A stretch of 56,287 bases of DNA from Ventosimonas gracilis (lineage in GTDB: Bacteria > Pseudomonadota > Gammaproteobacteria > Pseudomonadales > Pseudomonadaceae). Location of the stretch: assembly GCF_001580025.1 (NCBI RefSeq), contig NZ_LSZO01000145.1, positions 1 through 56,287 on the forward strand, read 5' to 3'. Shown one piece after another: positions 1-8,033 of this stretch. Made by a program: the position numbers and the translations under genes. The number at the start of each line of letters is the position of its first letter. The stretch's first letter is position 1. The notes beneath the pieces are model-generated. The model ran no database searches and had not been told where the DNA came from. It was given only the letters and a program-made list of their open reading frames with translations.

Positions 1-44
1 GTTCCGGCATCGCGCCAGTGGATGTCACTGGAAAAGTGCCGCAC

Positions 45-117
45 CTATGCAGGCGGCACGAATTGGGCGCGTGCGGCTTCAACGGCGGCGCGGGTATCGC
101 AACCTTCGATATGGTCA
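45..117 (-). pseudogene. tag 3'-end fragment, copy 1
   Basis: On the minus strand this reads the C-terminal residues of Tag (DHIEGCDTRAAVEAARAQF, then a stop at 45-47) in the same frame as the intact gene at 661-1302. The final residue is Ala instead of Val. There is no start or upstream catalytic part, so it cannot encode a working glycosylase. Confidence 0.85.
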
Positions 118-254
118 ATGCCGCCTGACTGTTTTGCAGACCGTAACGCCTGCACATCAGACAGTCCTCGGGGACAGATTCATGACATGCCAAGAAGCTA
201 TCACCAAAATTTGTACCTGATTGAGCACCCTTCAATCGCTGTGCTCAGTGGAAA

Positions 255-271
255 CTATCCCCTGGGGATAG
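255..271. repeat. 17-bp palindrome in repeat unit 1
   Basis: A perfect inverted repeat (CTATCCCC, one central base, GGGGATAG) lies in the non-tag part of the unit. It recurs unchanged at 558-574 in unit 2 although other positions in the units have drifted, which hints at a conserved structural role. Confidence 0.8.
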
Positions 272-357
272 CTCCATACACGGCCAAGGAGCGCTGTTTT
301 GGATAGGCTGTGTTTTCCGTCATCGCGCCAGTGGATGTTGCTGGAAAAGTGCCGCAC

Positions 358-430
358 CTATGCAGGCGGCACGAACTTGGCGCGTGCAGCTTCAGCGGCG
401 GCGCGGGTATCGCAACCTTCGATATGGTCA
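358..430 (-). pseudogene. tag 3'-end fragment, copy 2
   Basis: This is the second partial copy of the Tag C-terminus on the minus strand, with stop codon 358-360. It matches copy 1 with a few substitutions and diverges from tag at the same point. Confidence 0.85.
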
Positions 431-557
431 ATGCCGCCTGACTGTTTTGCAGACCGTAACGCCTGCACATCAAACAGACCTCGGGGACAGACTCATGGCA
501 TGCCAAGAGGCTATCACCAAAACTTGTACACCCTTCAATCGCTGTGCTCAGTGGAAA

Positions 558-574
558 CTATCCCCTGGGGATAG
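558..574. repeat. 17-bp palindrome in repeat unit 2
   Basis: Same perfect inverted repeat as at 255-271, at the equivalent place of the second unit. Confidence 0.8.
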
Positions 575-660
575 CTCCATACACGGCCATAGAGCGCTGT
601 TTTGGATAGGCTGTGTGTTCCGTCATCGCGCCAGTGGATGTTGCTGGAAAAGTACCGCAC

Positions 661-1302
661 CTATACAGGCGGCACGAATTGGGCGCGTGCGGCTTCAACG
701 GCGGCGCGGGTGTCGCAACCTTCGATATGGTCATTGACCAGACCCATTGCCTGCATGAAGGCGTACATGGTCGTGGGGCCGACAAAGCTGAAGCCGCGTT
801 TTTTCAGATCCTTGGACAATGCGGTGGATGCCGCTGATGTGGTGAGCGTGCGCAGCGCATCGCCGGTGATGCGTGGCGGCCTACCTTGCGCCGCCTGTGG
901 CGCGTAGCGCCAGACATAATGGGCGAACGAACCATATTCACGCCGCAGTTCCAGCACGCGCCGCGCATTGTTGATGGTCGATTCAATCTTGCCCCGATGG
1001 CGCACGATACCCGCGTTGCCCAGCAGGCGCTCGACATCCGCTTCCGTGAAACACGCCAATTCATCCGCCTCGAAATTCGCCATCGCCGCGCGGAAGGCTT
1101 CGCGCTTGTTAAGGATGGTCAGCCACGACAGCCCCGCCTGAAAGCCCTCCAAACAGAGTTTCTCGAACAGGCGGCGCTCATCACTGACCGGAAAACCCCA
1201 TTTCCGGTCGTGATAGTCGCGGTACAGCGGGGTGCTGTGGCACCACCAACAACGCACGAGACCAGCTTCGTCGGTGAATAAGTCGGTGTCGGGAGCAGGC
1301 AT
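661..1302 (-). CDS. tag: DNA-3-methyladenine glycosylase I (Tag)
   Basis: This enzyme removes 3-methyladenine from alkylated DNA as the first step of base excision repair. The 213-residue protein shows the family's N-terminal CWWC zinc-site segment, the YHDRKWG motif, the LEGFQAGLSW segment holding the catalytic Glu and a base-stacking Trp, the RHRGKI block, and a C-terminal LVNDHIEGC segment that supplies the remaining zinc ligands. Length is slightly above the E. coli protein because of about 17 extra N-terminal residues. Its last 24 codons are duplicated twice just downstream (see the tandem repeat), so the gene's 3' end is the edge of a rearranged region. It looks intact and functional. 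Confidence 0.95.
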   Translation of the reverse strand: MPAPDTDLFTDEAGLVRCWWCHSTPLYRDYHDRKWGFPVSDERRLFEKLCLEGFQAGLSWLTILNKREAFRAAMANFEADELACFTEADVERLLGNAGIVRHRGKIESTINNARRVLELRREYGSFAHYVWRYAPQAAQGRPPRITGDALRTLTTSAASTALSKDLKKRGFSFVGPTTMYAFMQAMGLVNDHIEGCDTRAAVEAARAQFVPPV

Positions 1303-1381
1303 GAGTAGGCGATTTCAAGAATATTGGGAAAGTGGGGTGTTGCACTATACCCGTGGCATAGCACCAGTGGCCGTTTGATTG

Positions 1382-1400
1382 GCGTCTGCTAAACAGACGC
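1382..1400. terminator. Hairpin between tag and the methylase gene
   Basis: GCGTCTG and CAGACGC form a 7-bp stem around a 5-base loop in the 213-bp spacer between the divergent tag and dam-type genes. There is no T run on either side, so it may be a structural element instead of a terminator. No clear promoter hexamers were identified in the spacer. Confidence 0.3.
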
Positions 1401-1515
1401 AGGGACTTGCCTGCATAAAGTGAAGGCTGTTAGCCAAAGGAAGCTTGCATTTCTATCTATCTTGTGCTAAGCGTTAGAGAAATCATGCTCCCAGCATAGG
1501 ACGCGGTCAGGTACA

Positions 1516-2487
1516 ATGCACGGCACATCCTTCTCATTTGACAAGGGCATGGAAAATATCGCCTCTCCCGTACAGAATAAATCCAAGCTGTCGCCTGTTT
1601 ATTTGGATAATCCTTCTGACGCAGTTCCCACACTTTCTCGCAACAGAAAACGCCGTATTGCATTTGGCTGGTACGGCGGAAAATTTTCACATCTGGATTG
1701 GTTGCCCGATTTGTTGCCGGAAGCTCCCCACGTCCACCATTATTGTGAACCTTTTGCAGGTTCAGCCGCCGTACTGCTGAACCGCGCACCTGCCAGCGTG
1801 GAAACCTATAACGATATTGATGGTGAGGTGGTCAATTTTTTCAGGGTTCTGCGCGACCAGCCTGACGAGTTAATCCGCGCGATTGCTCTCACCCCTTTTT
1901 CGCGCGAAGAATACCACCAAGCCATTTATGAGGACACACAGGAACTTAACGCTGTAGAACGCGCCCGTCGGTTTTATATAAGGGCTAGACAAACTCGTAC
2001 CGGATTGGCGCAAACTGCTTCTTTGGGGCGCTGGGCTAATTGCAAAAATACCAGCCGTGGCGGCATGTCCGGTGTTGTTTCAAGATGGTTGGGTGGCGTG
2101 GAAGCCTTGGATTCCATCGCGCAGCGCCTGTTGCGGGTGCAAATAGAAAACCGACCGGCGGTCGATGTCATCCGTTTGTATGACAGTCCGCAAACCCTTT
2201 TTTATTGTGATCCTCCTTATTTGCATGCAACACGCGGTGACAGCAAAGCTTACGGCTTTGAAATGGATGAAAGCCAGCATAAAGACCTGGCACAGGTGCT
2301 CAATGACTGCCAAGGCATGGTTGCCGTATCAGGATATGAACATCCGTTGATGGATGAACTGTTCCCACAGAAAAAATGGATGAAAACCAAGGGGGCGGAT
2401 AAAACCATACATTCGACAAAAGACAAGCGCGCCGAATTTCTTTGGACAAACTACGACCCACATCAGCAAAAAGAGCTGTTTTCTTGA
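1516..2487 (+). CDS. DNA adenine N6-methyltransferase, Dam/D12 class
   Basis: This protein should transfer a methyl group from S-adenosylmethionine to adenine N6 in a restriction site. Visible motifs are the N-terminal GGK, motif I CEPFAGSAAV (SAM binding), the ND following it, and motif IV DPPY (catalysis), in the order of D12-class (MethyltransfD12) enzymes. The start at 1516 has CAGG five bases upstream; an internal ATG at 1549 is also possible. The gene lies five bases upstream of a probable endonuclease gene and the two form one operon. The pair sits between tag and a truncated parB and is richer in A and T than its neighbours, which suggests it came in as a cassette. The target sequence cannot be told from the sequence alone. 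Confidence 0.88.
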   Translation: MHGTSFSFDKGMENIASPVQNKSKLSPVYLDNPSDAVPTLSRNRKRRIAFGWYGGKFSHLDWLPDLLPEAPHVHHYCEPFAGSAAVLLNRAPASVETYNDIDGEVVNFFRVLRDQPDELIRAIALTPFSREEYHQAIYEDTQELNAVERARRFYIRARQTRTGLAQTASLGRWANCKNTSRGGMSGVVSRWLGGVEALDSIAQRLLRVQIENRPAVDVIRLYDSPQTLFYCDPPYLHATRGDSKAYGFEMDESQHKDLAQVLNDCQGMVAVSGYEHPLMDELFPQKKWMKTKGADKTIHSTKDKRAEFLWTNYDPHQQKELFS

Positions 2488-2492
2488 AAAAC

Positions 2493-3611
2493 ATGAACCC
2501 CGCAGACATCCTGAAAAACATTCAGAAGCATGCAGAAAAATCTTTGGCTACGTCGCTGCTGGAGGGCGTTGCCACAAGGGAAAGCATCGATTATATATGT
2601 CGCTGCACAAGCAACCGTTCTGGGGTTCGGCTAATCATGGCATGTCTACTGGCAAAGCTGGACAAGCCGGATGTTGACCCGCGCAAGCCTTACACGGAAA
2701 TCGGAAGCGACGATTGTTTTTCTGGGCGTAGCTATGACGAACAGTATTTGACTGCATTCATCCACGCAAACCGTCTCCCTGTCAATGCAACGACGGCTTT
2801 TTTGACGCCCACATTGCGTAATATCAACCAGCCATTGACAACGGGTAGAGAACTGATTGGCAGACCGCGTGAACTTTACAATAATGCGCTGAAAATTTTG
2901 GAAGACGTAGCCTTACAACGTATCCCTGCCAACGTTGTATTGACGGAAATCGTGCGTGTCTTGATAACTATTCGGAATGAGCAAGATGCCCGCATGGATT
3001 CGTTGCTGAGATCAATCAAGCACGGCGAAGGAAGTTTGCCGCTTTCGTCAGAAGATATTGTTACGCTTATCAAGCAGCATCTGGCATGCAAACACGCCAG
3101 CCGCTTGCCCGTTCTGGTCGTTGCCGCCGCCTATCAAGCCGCCGGTGAAAAACTAGCCGAGTACATCAGACCACTGCACGGGCATAACGCCGCTGACCTG
3201 CAAACGGGTGCGCTGGGTGATATTGAGCTTTGTCTGGCCGGTGAAAACAAGACTGTGACGGCTTATGAAATGAAGATGAAGCAAGTGACGCGAGATGATA
3301 TTGACCACGCCGTCAACAAGATTGCCAAGGCATCTTGTCAAGTGGACAATTATCTGTTTGTCACCACTGACCGCATAGACCCGATGGTTGCAGAGTACGC
3401 GGCCAGTTTTTATGAAAAAACATCCGGTACGGAAGTTGCCATTATCGATTGCATTGATTTTATCCGCCATTTCCTACATCTGTTTCACCGTATCCGGACA
3501 GATTATCTGAACGCCTATCAAGGACTGGTGTTGAATGAACCTGATTCATCAGTTAGTCAGGCTCTCAAAGAGGCCTTCCTTGCCTTGCGAAAAGAAGCGG
3601 AAAGCGACTGA
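2493..3611 (+). CDS. Probable type II restriction endonuclease, SacI-family-like
   Basis: The 372-residue product begins at the ATG five bases after the methylase stop; an upstream in-frame ATG at 2442 lies inside the methylase gene and is less likely. The C-terminal third holds GDIEL followed about 17 residues later by YEMKMK, which fits the Asp...Glu-x-Lys core of a PD-(D/E)XK nuclease. The middle part (VDPRKPYTEIGSDDCFSGRSYDEQYL) resembles the SacI-type restriction enzyme family from memory. The tight coupling to an adenine methylase supports a restriction role. The nuclease assignment is fairly safe, the SacI-family label less so. The stop lies 4 bases before the truncated end of parB on the other strand. 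Confidence 0.7.
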   Translation: MNPADILKNIQKHAEKSLATSLLEGVATRESIDYICRCTSNRSGVRLIMACLLAKLDKPDVDPRKPYTEIGSDDCFSGRSYDEQYLTAFIHANRLPVNATTAFLTPTLRNINQPLTTGRELIGRPRELYNNALKILEDVALQRIPANVVLTEIVRVLITIRNEQDARMDSLLRSIKHGEGSLPLSSEDIVTLIKQHLACKHASRLPVLVVAAAYQAAGEKLAEYIRPLHGHNAADLQTGALGDIELCLAGENKTVTAYEMKMKQVTRDDIDHAVNKIAKASCQVDNYLFVTTDRIDPMVAEYAASFYEKTSGTEVAIIDCIDFIRHFLHLFHRIRTDYLNAYQGLVLNEPDSSVSQALKEAFLALRKEAESD

Positions 3612-3615
3612 GTTT

Positions 3616-4551
3616 TCAGATTGGAAGCGGTGTCAACGGCACGGCCAGTGCGGTACGCAGGGCATGCTGGCGAACGTCCGGCTCGGTCAATTCAAAGGTG
3701 AGCATGTCATAGCTCACATCAAACAGTTCCGCCATTTCCCCGACCAGTTCGTCTTGTACGCGCGGCACCGAAAATTCTTCCCCTTGCACGTCAAACTGTG
3801 CCAGCACGTCCTGAAAGAAACTGTCAAAATCGACGGTCAGCTCGCGGTCTTTGGCGTAGCGCTCCCAGACGAGTTTGCCCATGCTGCGCATGACCGCCAA
3901 GCGTTCGACCTGATGACGGCCCAATCCGGCATAGAGCACGGTGGGAATGGCGGGCAGCAGATAGCGCACGGCATCGCTCATGCGGCTGATGTGGGATTGT
4001 TGTATCGGATAGCCGTCTGCGCCCAATCTTCGTGCCAATTCAGACTGCGACAGCGGTTTGCCGGTTTCCTGCTCGTACAGTTCGCGCGCTCGTTCCACGC
4101 CCAGCGCGCGTTCGATAAAGGTCAGATTTCCGCGCAGTTCGTTTTCGGCCAGATGGCCGGTCAGGGTGATGATTTCGCCGCGCTCGGGCCACGGGCGAAA
4201 CAGGCAGGAGATGCGGAAAAATTGTTCGTCTTTTGTTTCTGACCATAGTTCGCGCAGAATCGCCAGCCGGGTATTGCCGCCGTTGCGGATAATGTAGTGG
4301 GTTTCGCCTGGGCGGCGAGTAATGGCAGGCGCGGCATCCAGTCCGCGCTCGCGGATGGAGGCTTTGATTTCTTAGTAGGCCGGATTGCGTTTGACGCGCG
4401 GGTCGTGGTCGTAGGGGCGCAGCTCGTCCAGCGTCACCACCATCGGGGTATCGACAATCGGGTCGGTCAGTGCAGATGCTGATGGGCTGCTGCGCTCAAA
4501 GCCGCTTGCCAGCAACTTGTTGGCAAGGTTTTGGGGAGTCACTTCAGCCAT
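3616..4551 (-). pseudogene. parB: ICE-type ParB, nonsense mutation and 3' truncation
   Basis: The minus strand reads as a ParB-family protein of integrative conjugative elements: MAEVTPQNLANKL, then DELRPYDHDPRVKRNPAY, then after a TAA codon near 4372-4377 the same frame continues EIKASIRERGLD, IIRNGGNTRLAILREL and GHLAENELRGNLTF, with the helix-turn-helix region SQSELARRLG further on. The TAA replaces what is normally a Glu codon, so one base change split the gene. The frame ends at 3616 after about 310 codons, while these proteins are usually well over 500 residues, so the 3' part is lost at the junction with the restriction cassette. A residual 160-residue product from 4098 is possible but unlikely to work in partitioning. 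Confidence 0.8.
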
Positions 4552-4723
4552 GACCGTTTCCTTGGGCGACTGGCGTTGCGCCGGTGTAAATGTTGGCGCT
4601 GCCCTTGGTGAAGATAAGGCGACCATCCAAGGTGCGTCTGACTTGCCAGCCTTCGCGCAGGGCAAATTCAATCAGCTTGCGCAGGCGTTCATTACCGTGC
4701 TCCAGTTCATAGGCGGTGGTCAT
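4544..4723 (-). CDS. Small ICE protein, possible HicA-like fold (59 aa)
   Basis: The reading frame starts with ATG at 4723, overlapping the parA stop as ATGA, and ends 8 bases inside the parB start. This places it as a translationally coupled gene between parA and parB. The product (start MTTAYELEHGNERLRKL, then FALREGWQV and RLIFTKGS) has the pattern of a short amphipathic helix followed by strands, recalling HicA/YcfA-type double-stranded-RNA-binding domains. It has no recognised partner and the fold suggestion is only by eye. In related elements a small gene occupies this same spot. Confidence 0.65.
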   Translation of the reverse strand: MTTAYELEHGNERLRKLIEFALREGWQVRRTLDGRLIFTKGSANIYTGATPVAQGNGHG

Positions 4724-5577
4724 ACGGCTGCCTCCCGTGGCGGACGAGCAGAACCCGATACAGCAAGCAATTGCGTCTGCCGCTGCGGCAGCAGTTCCAG
4801 CGCCAACATGCGCAAAGTATCCAGAGCAGCAGGCGCAACCCGTCCCGCAGGTTTTCGGGGTTCCACCCGATGCACCGGCAAGCCCAGTGTGGCCGCGCGA
4901 GGATAGGCTTCGATGGCAGGCACCGTGGTATCCAACACGCGAATGCTGGCTTGCCCTTGAAACAACTCGCGCAGCGCCTGCTGAATCATCCGCGCATTCG
5001 CAGAGACCGGATGGACGCGGTTAATCAGTAAGTGCAGTGGCGGCGGTTGGATGCCCAGATGCCGATACGGCGCGATGTCCTCCAATAATTGCAAGGTGCC
5101 GCGTCGTAACTCCCGCGCGGCGAGGATTTCCGGTGTGATGGGCGAAAGCGCAAGGTCGGAAGCCAACACGGCCATTTCCAGCAAGACACTGCGTGCGCCT
5201 TGGGTATCGATGAGCATCAGGTCGTAATGCGGAGCCAGCGTTGGCAGCAGGTGACGCAGGCGCAAGCGGCCATCGGCGGCGTGCAGCAACAGCGTGTTCA
5301 GCTCGCCCCGATGGTCGTTGGACACAATCAAATCCAGACCTGGAATAGTCGTGCGGGACACCAGTTCTTCCAGTCGCCGCTCATTGAATGCCAGCAGTTC
5401 ATAGATGCCGCCAGACGCACGCTGTTCCAGCGTGTAGTACGACGACAGCGTAGGCTGCACATCAAAATCCAACAACAACACGCGCAAGCCCGCATCGGCC
5501 AGCAGACCGCCCAGATTGGCGGCGGTCGTGGTCTTGCCCACGCCGCCCTTGGTCGAAATAATCGAGATAACCTGCAT
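4720..5577 (-). CDS. parA: ParA/Soj-family partition ATPase of an ICE
   Basis: This 285-residue P-loop ATPase would segregate or stabilise the excised element together with ParB. The deviant Walker A motif [17 protein letters not shown] is at residues 8-24, the Walker A' segment is LLLDFDVQP, and Walker B is LMLIDTQGA. It begins 2 bases after the alpA stop and overlaps the next gene by 4 bases, so alpA-parA-small gene-parB form one operon. The order matches the left end of PFGI-1/SPI-7-type elements. The gene looks intact, but parB is broken, so partitioning by this pair is probably lost. Confidence 0.9.
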   Translation of the reverse strand: MQVISIISTKGGVGKTTTAANLGGLLADAGLRVLLLDFDVQPTLSSYYTLEQRASGGIYELLAFNERRLEELVSRTTIPGLDLIVSNDHRGELNTLLLHAADGRLRLRHLLPTLAPHYDLMLIDTQGARSVLLEMAVLASDLALSPITPEILAARELRRGTLQLLEDIAPYRHLGIQPPPLHLLINRVHPVSANARMIQQALRELFQGQASIRVLDTTVPAIEAYPRAATLGLPVHRVEPRKPAGRVAPAALDTLRMLALELLPQRQTQLLAVSGSARPPREAAV

Positions 5578-5579
5578 GG

Positions 5580-5801
5580 CTACACCTGACGCGCCAGACG
5601 CTCAAGCACCCATTGTTCGACTTCCACCGAGTTCCAGCCCACCGCCCGCACGCCCAGCCGCACGGTTCTGGGAAGCTCGCCTTTCTGCATCAGGTTATAG
5701 AGATGCGCTCGTTTGAAGCCGGTCTTGGCCTGGACTTCATCAAACCGCAAAATGCGGTGTTCGACTGGGGGATGTTCCTGGATTTGTTCGGGGTTCGACA
5801 C
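5580..5801 (-). CDS. AlpA-family excisionase-like regulator
   Basis: The 73-residue product has the winged helix-turn-helix pattern of AlpA/Xis-type proteins: LRFDEVQAKTGFKRAHLYNL, then PRTVRLGVRAVGW and EVEQWVLERL. Proteins of this type control integrase expression or excision of mobile elements. The GTG at 5801 is chosen as start because AAGGAGAA lies 7 bases upstream; the reading frame extends further to 5852 without a ribosome site. It heads the parA operon. Confidence 0.8.
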   Translation of the reverse strand: MSNPEQIQEHPPVEHRILRFDEVQAKTGFKRAHLYNLMQKGELPRTVRLGVRAVGWNSVEVEQWVLERLARQV

Positions 5802-6009
5802 GGCGTTCTCCTTGGCGCTGGTCAGCGCGAAACGGCAGGGTTTCCATGTCAACCGGAATCGGTGTAAATCGCCATCAACAATCCGAAATGTACGCTGACG
5901 GTTTGATGCTGGCTGCGTTCAAGCGACTGTGTTGTGATGGTATTTGTCAACGCCTGACGGACATGGATGGCCCGAGCGTCATGCGCTTGGGCGCAAGGTT
6001 CAAGATCGA
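5802..6009. other. Leader upstream of the ICE operon
   Basis: About 200 bp upstream of the alpA start without a convincing reading frame on either strand. It would have to hold the operon promoter on the minus strand; no clear hexamers were picked out. Confidence 0.4.
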
Positions 6010-6178
6010 TTCGGTCTGCTGTGATGCGGAAAAGGTCTTACAGGGCGCGAAAAGGCGTTTTTTGCCCTCTGAACCTCAGGAATTGCCCCAAAAAACGCCT
6101 CTGTAAGACTTTTTTGGAATGCTGTTAGACCGAAAAAGCATCACAGCATTCGGGGCGGATGAGTCTGCCGCCCCGAAT
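6010..6178. repeat. Cluster of nested inverted repeats
   Basis: Four exact inverted-repeat pairs lie in 170 bp: 6035-6043 with 6101-6109 (GTCTTACAG), 6053-6064 with 6089-6100 (AGGCGTTTTTTG), 6018-6027 with 6138-6147 (GCTGTGATGC), and 6148-6158 with 6168-6178 (ATTCGGGGCGG). The first three nest around a centre near 6076, so a long cruciform could form; TTCGGTCT at 6010 also has its complement at 6127. The fourth is a separate 11-bp hairpin. The position between the ICE operon and a sequence junction fits a replication or transfer origin or an end of the element, but no known site was recognised. Confidence 0.75.
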
Positions 6179-6234
6179 TTTGGATGGCGCTTCAGTGCAT
6201 CGCCACGCACGCCTCTTCATCGACAGGCTCAACG

Positions 6235-6480
6235 TCAAACGACCTGTGTATCGACATCCGCCTCGACGCACCGCTCTGCGACCAATCGCGCGGCCAGATG
6301 CAGATTCGTTGGCCGTACGGCATGAATGGCCGGACGCTGCCCCAACTTCTCGTAGGATTGCAGCAAAGCGCGATAGACATGCCAAGAATCCAGCCCCATC
6401 GGCACATGCTTCATCACCGCCTGAACCAGCTTGTGTTTGAGCGGGTCAATCTGCCAGTTCGGTACGCGCTGTTCAAAACG
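6235..6480 (-). pseudogene. Fragment of an unidentified ICE-type protein
   Basis: The minus strand reads an open frame from the junction at about 6480 to a stop at 6235 ([17 protein letters not shown], then SWHVYRALLQSYEKLG, then VRPTNLHLAARLVAERC). The amino acid pattern looks like real protein, with regular helices, and it has no start of its own because it begins at the glyA junction. It resembles ICE cargo by context only; no family was recognised. Confidence 0.4.
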
Positions 6481-6902
6481 AAGAACGCCGTCAGGAAGAT
6501 CATGCGGAATTGATCGCTTCGGAGAACTACGCCAACCCGCTGGTGATGGCTATCCAGAACTCCGTGTTCACCAACAAGTACGCCGAAGGCAAGCGCTACT
6601 ACAGTGGCTGCGAGTATGTTGACGTGGGCAAGCGCCTTGCGATCGAGCGGGTCAAGGAATTGTTCGATTGTGACTATGCCAACGTTCAGCCTCATTCTGG
6701 CACCCAGGCCAACGCTGCGGTGTTCCTGGCTCTGACCAGTTCTGGCGACACGGTGATGGGTATGAATTTGGCACAGGGTGGTCACCTGACCCACGGCAAC
6801 CCATCCAACTTTTCTGGTCGTCACTACAAAATCGTGCCATATGTGCTCGATCCCAAGACCGGAATCATTGATTACGACGAAATGGAGCGCATCGTGCTAG
6901 GT
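6480..6902 (+). pseudogene. glyA: Internal slice of serine hydroxymethyltransferase gene
   Basis: The plus strand from about 6480 reads GlyA residues corresponding to roughly 26-160 of the family: [48 protein letters not shown] and [10 protein letters not shown]. The frame then runs out near 6898 at a G-rich junction. The N-terminus, the PLP-lysine region and the C-terminal domain are all missing. Both edges are abrupt joins to unrelated sequence, so this is a recombination remnant and cannot make an enzyme. Confidence 0.85.
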
Positions 6903-6937
6903 TTTCGGGGGGGGATTACCGGGCCAAGCCCGGCAAT

Positions 6938-7990
6938 TCATTTTCTCTTCTTGCTGCTTTTGCCCTGCTTGGGCAGCGCCTTGGCGGCGTCCTCCAATGC
7001 TCGCACATTGGCATTTGCACCTTCGGCCTCCAACAAGGCTCGCCGCTGGACGGCGAACTGCTCATATTGGTTCTCAGCGTGGGCGTCGGCCTGCTTCTTG
7101 GAGATGCGGCCTGCGCCGGCGAGCACATCGCGTTCGTTGAAGGTCAAGAAGGCATCGAGCCGCTGCGCCCAGTCCTTCAGGAACACCTCCTTGCGCCGAC
7201 GAGCCTGATCCTCGGCAAAGTCCAGCCACATCGTGACGATGCGGTTGAGTTCGCTGATTTCCGATTCCCGCAGGTAATTCTTGGCAACGCTCACATCGGC
7301 CTTCTGTACGCTGCCGGATTTCCAGGTCGTCAGCCCCATGTTGGGCTGGCGGCTGTCGGCACGCTCGGCGATCAGTTCGGCGGCGGTCTTGCCGGTGACG
7401 GCGAAGTGCAGCTTGTTCTGGATAAAGCGGAAGAACTGGGTGGTTTCCGGCAGCGTGGGCGAATAGTCCGCCGCCATCGAAAATATCTCGCGCACTCGCA
7501 GGTACATCCGGCGTTCGCTGGCCCGGATGTCGCGGATACGTTCGAGCAGCTCGTCGAAACGGTCGGGAACGGCGGAACCGGCGACAGGCGGATTCTTCAG
7601 GCGTTCGTCGTCCAGCGTGAAGCCCTTGACCAGGTACTCCGCCAGGCGCTCCGTGGCCCAGCGGCGCAATTGTGTGCCCCGTGGGGAGCGCACCCGGTAG
7701 CCGACCGCCAGAATCGCCTCCAGGCTGTAGTAGGCCACCCGGTAGTTCTTGCCGTCAGATGCAGTTGTCAACCAATGGTTGACAACTGCATCTGGCCGCA
7801 GCTCCTCCTCGGCAAAGATTGCCTTCAGGTGCTTGGCGACGTTCTGCTTGCTGGTTTGGAACAACTCGGCCATGCCCGCTTGTGGCAGCCACAGCGTATC
7901 GGCTACGAAGCGGCATTCGACTCGGGTTCGCCCATCCTCGGTCTCGTAGAGTAGGAATTCGCCGGGTAGAGCTTGAAGTTGGTCGGTCAT
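6938..7990 (-). CDS. rhuM: RhuM-family protein
   Basis: The 350-residue product matches the RhuM family: [19 protein letters not shown] (a helix-turn-helix-like start), [38 protein letters not shown] and the conserved middle [20 protein letters not shown]. RhuM proteins are often encoded inside type I restriction loci; their biochemical role is not settled. The start at 7990 is preferred over 8041 because the family begins near [10 protein letters not shown] stub of hsdM lies just upstream on the same strand, which agrees with that context. The gene itself appears intact, with a Lys-rich tail. Confidence 0.88.
   Translation of the reverse strand: MTDQLQALPGEFLLYETEDGRTRVECRFVADTLWLPQAGMAELFQTSKQNVAKHLKAIFAEEELRPDAVVNHWLTTASDGKNYRVAYYSLEAILAVGYRVRSPRGTQLRRWATERLAEYLVKGFTLDDERLKNPPVAGSAVPDRFDELLERIRDIRASERRMYLRVREIFSMAADYSPTLPETTQFFRFIQNKLHFAVTGKTAAELIAERADSRQPNMGLTTWKSGSVQKADVSVAKNYLRESEISELNRIVTMWLDFAEDQARRRKEVFLKDWAQRLDAFLTFNERDVLAGAGRISKKQADAHAENQYEQFAVQRRALLEAEGANANVRALEDAAKALPKQGKSSKKRK
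7757..7793. repeat. 37-bp perfect palindrome inside rhuM
   Basis: AGATGCAGTTGTCAACCA is followed by one base and its exact reverse complement, giving two 18-bp arms with a single central base. It codes for [14 protein letters not shown], a segment that is normal for the family, so the palindrome is embedded in meaningful coding sequence. Confidence 0.95.
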
Positions 7991-8033
7991 GAGCAATACC
8001 CGTGCGAAATCTGCAGGAAAGCAGGAATATCCG

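Larger units (their letters stand above)
1..733. repeat. Tandem repeat, two and a half units, carrying the tag 3' end
   Basis: Three copies of one segment lie head to tail, with matching points at 11, 324 and 627, so the spacings are 313 and 303 bp. The first unit has a 10-bp insertion near 220. Each copy holds the last about 24 codons of tag on the minus strand. Copies 1 and 2 then diverge from tag just before position 118 and 431 and carry about 185 bp of other sequence, while copy 3 continues into the complete gene. The copies differ by scattered substitutions, so the array is not an assembly duplicate of identical sequence. No transposase or integrase is visible in the unit. Confidence 0.9.

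Noticed and set aside
1-660. Integron attC-like sites in the tandem repeat
   Set aside because: No integrase gene and no conserved GTTRRRY core at unit borders; the units contain a gene fragment instead of whole cassettes.
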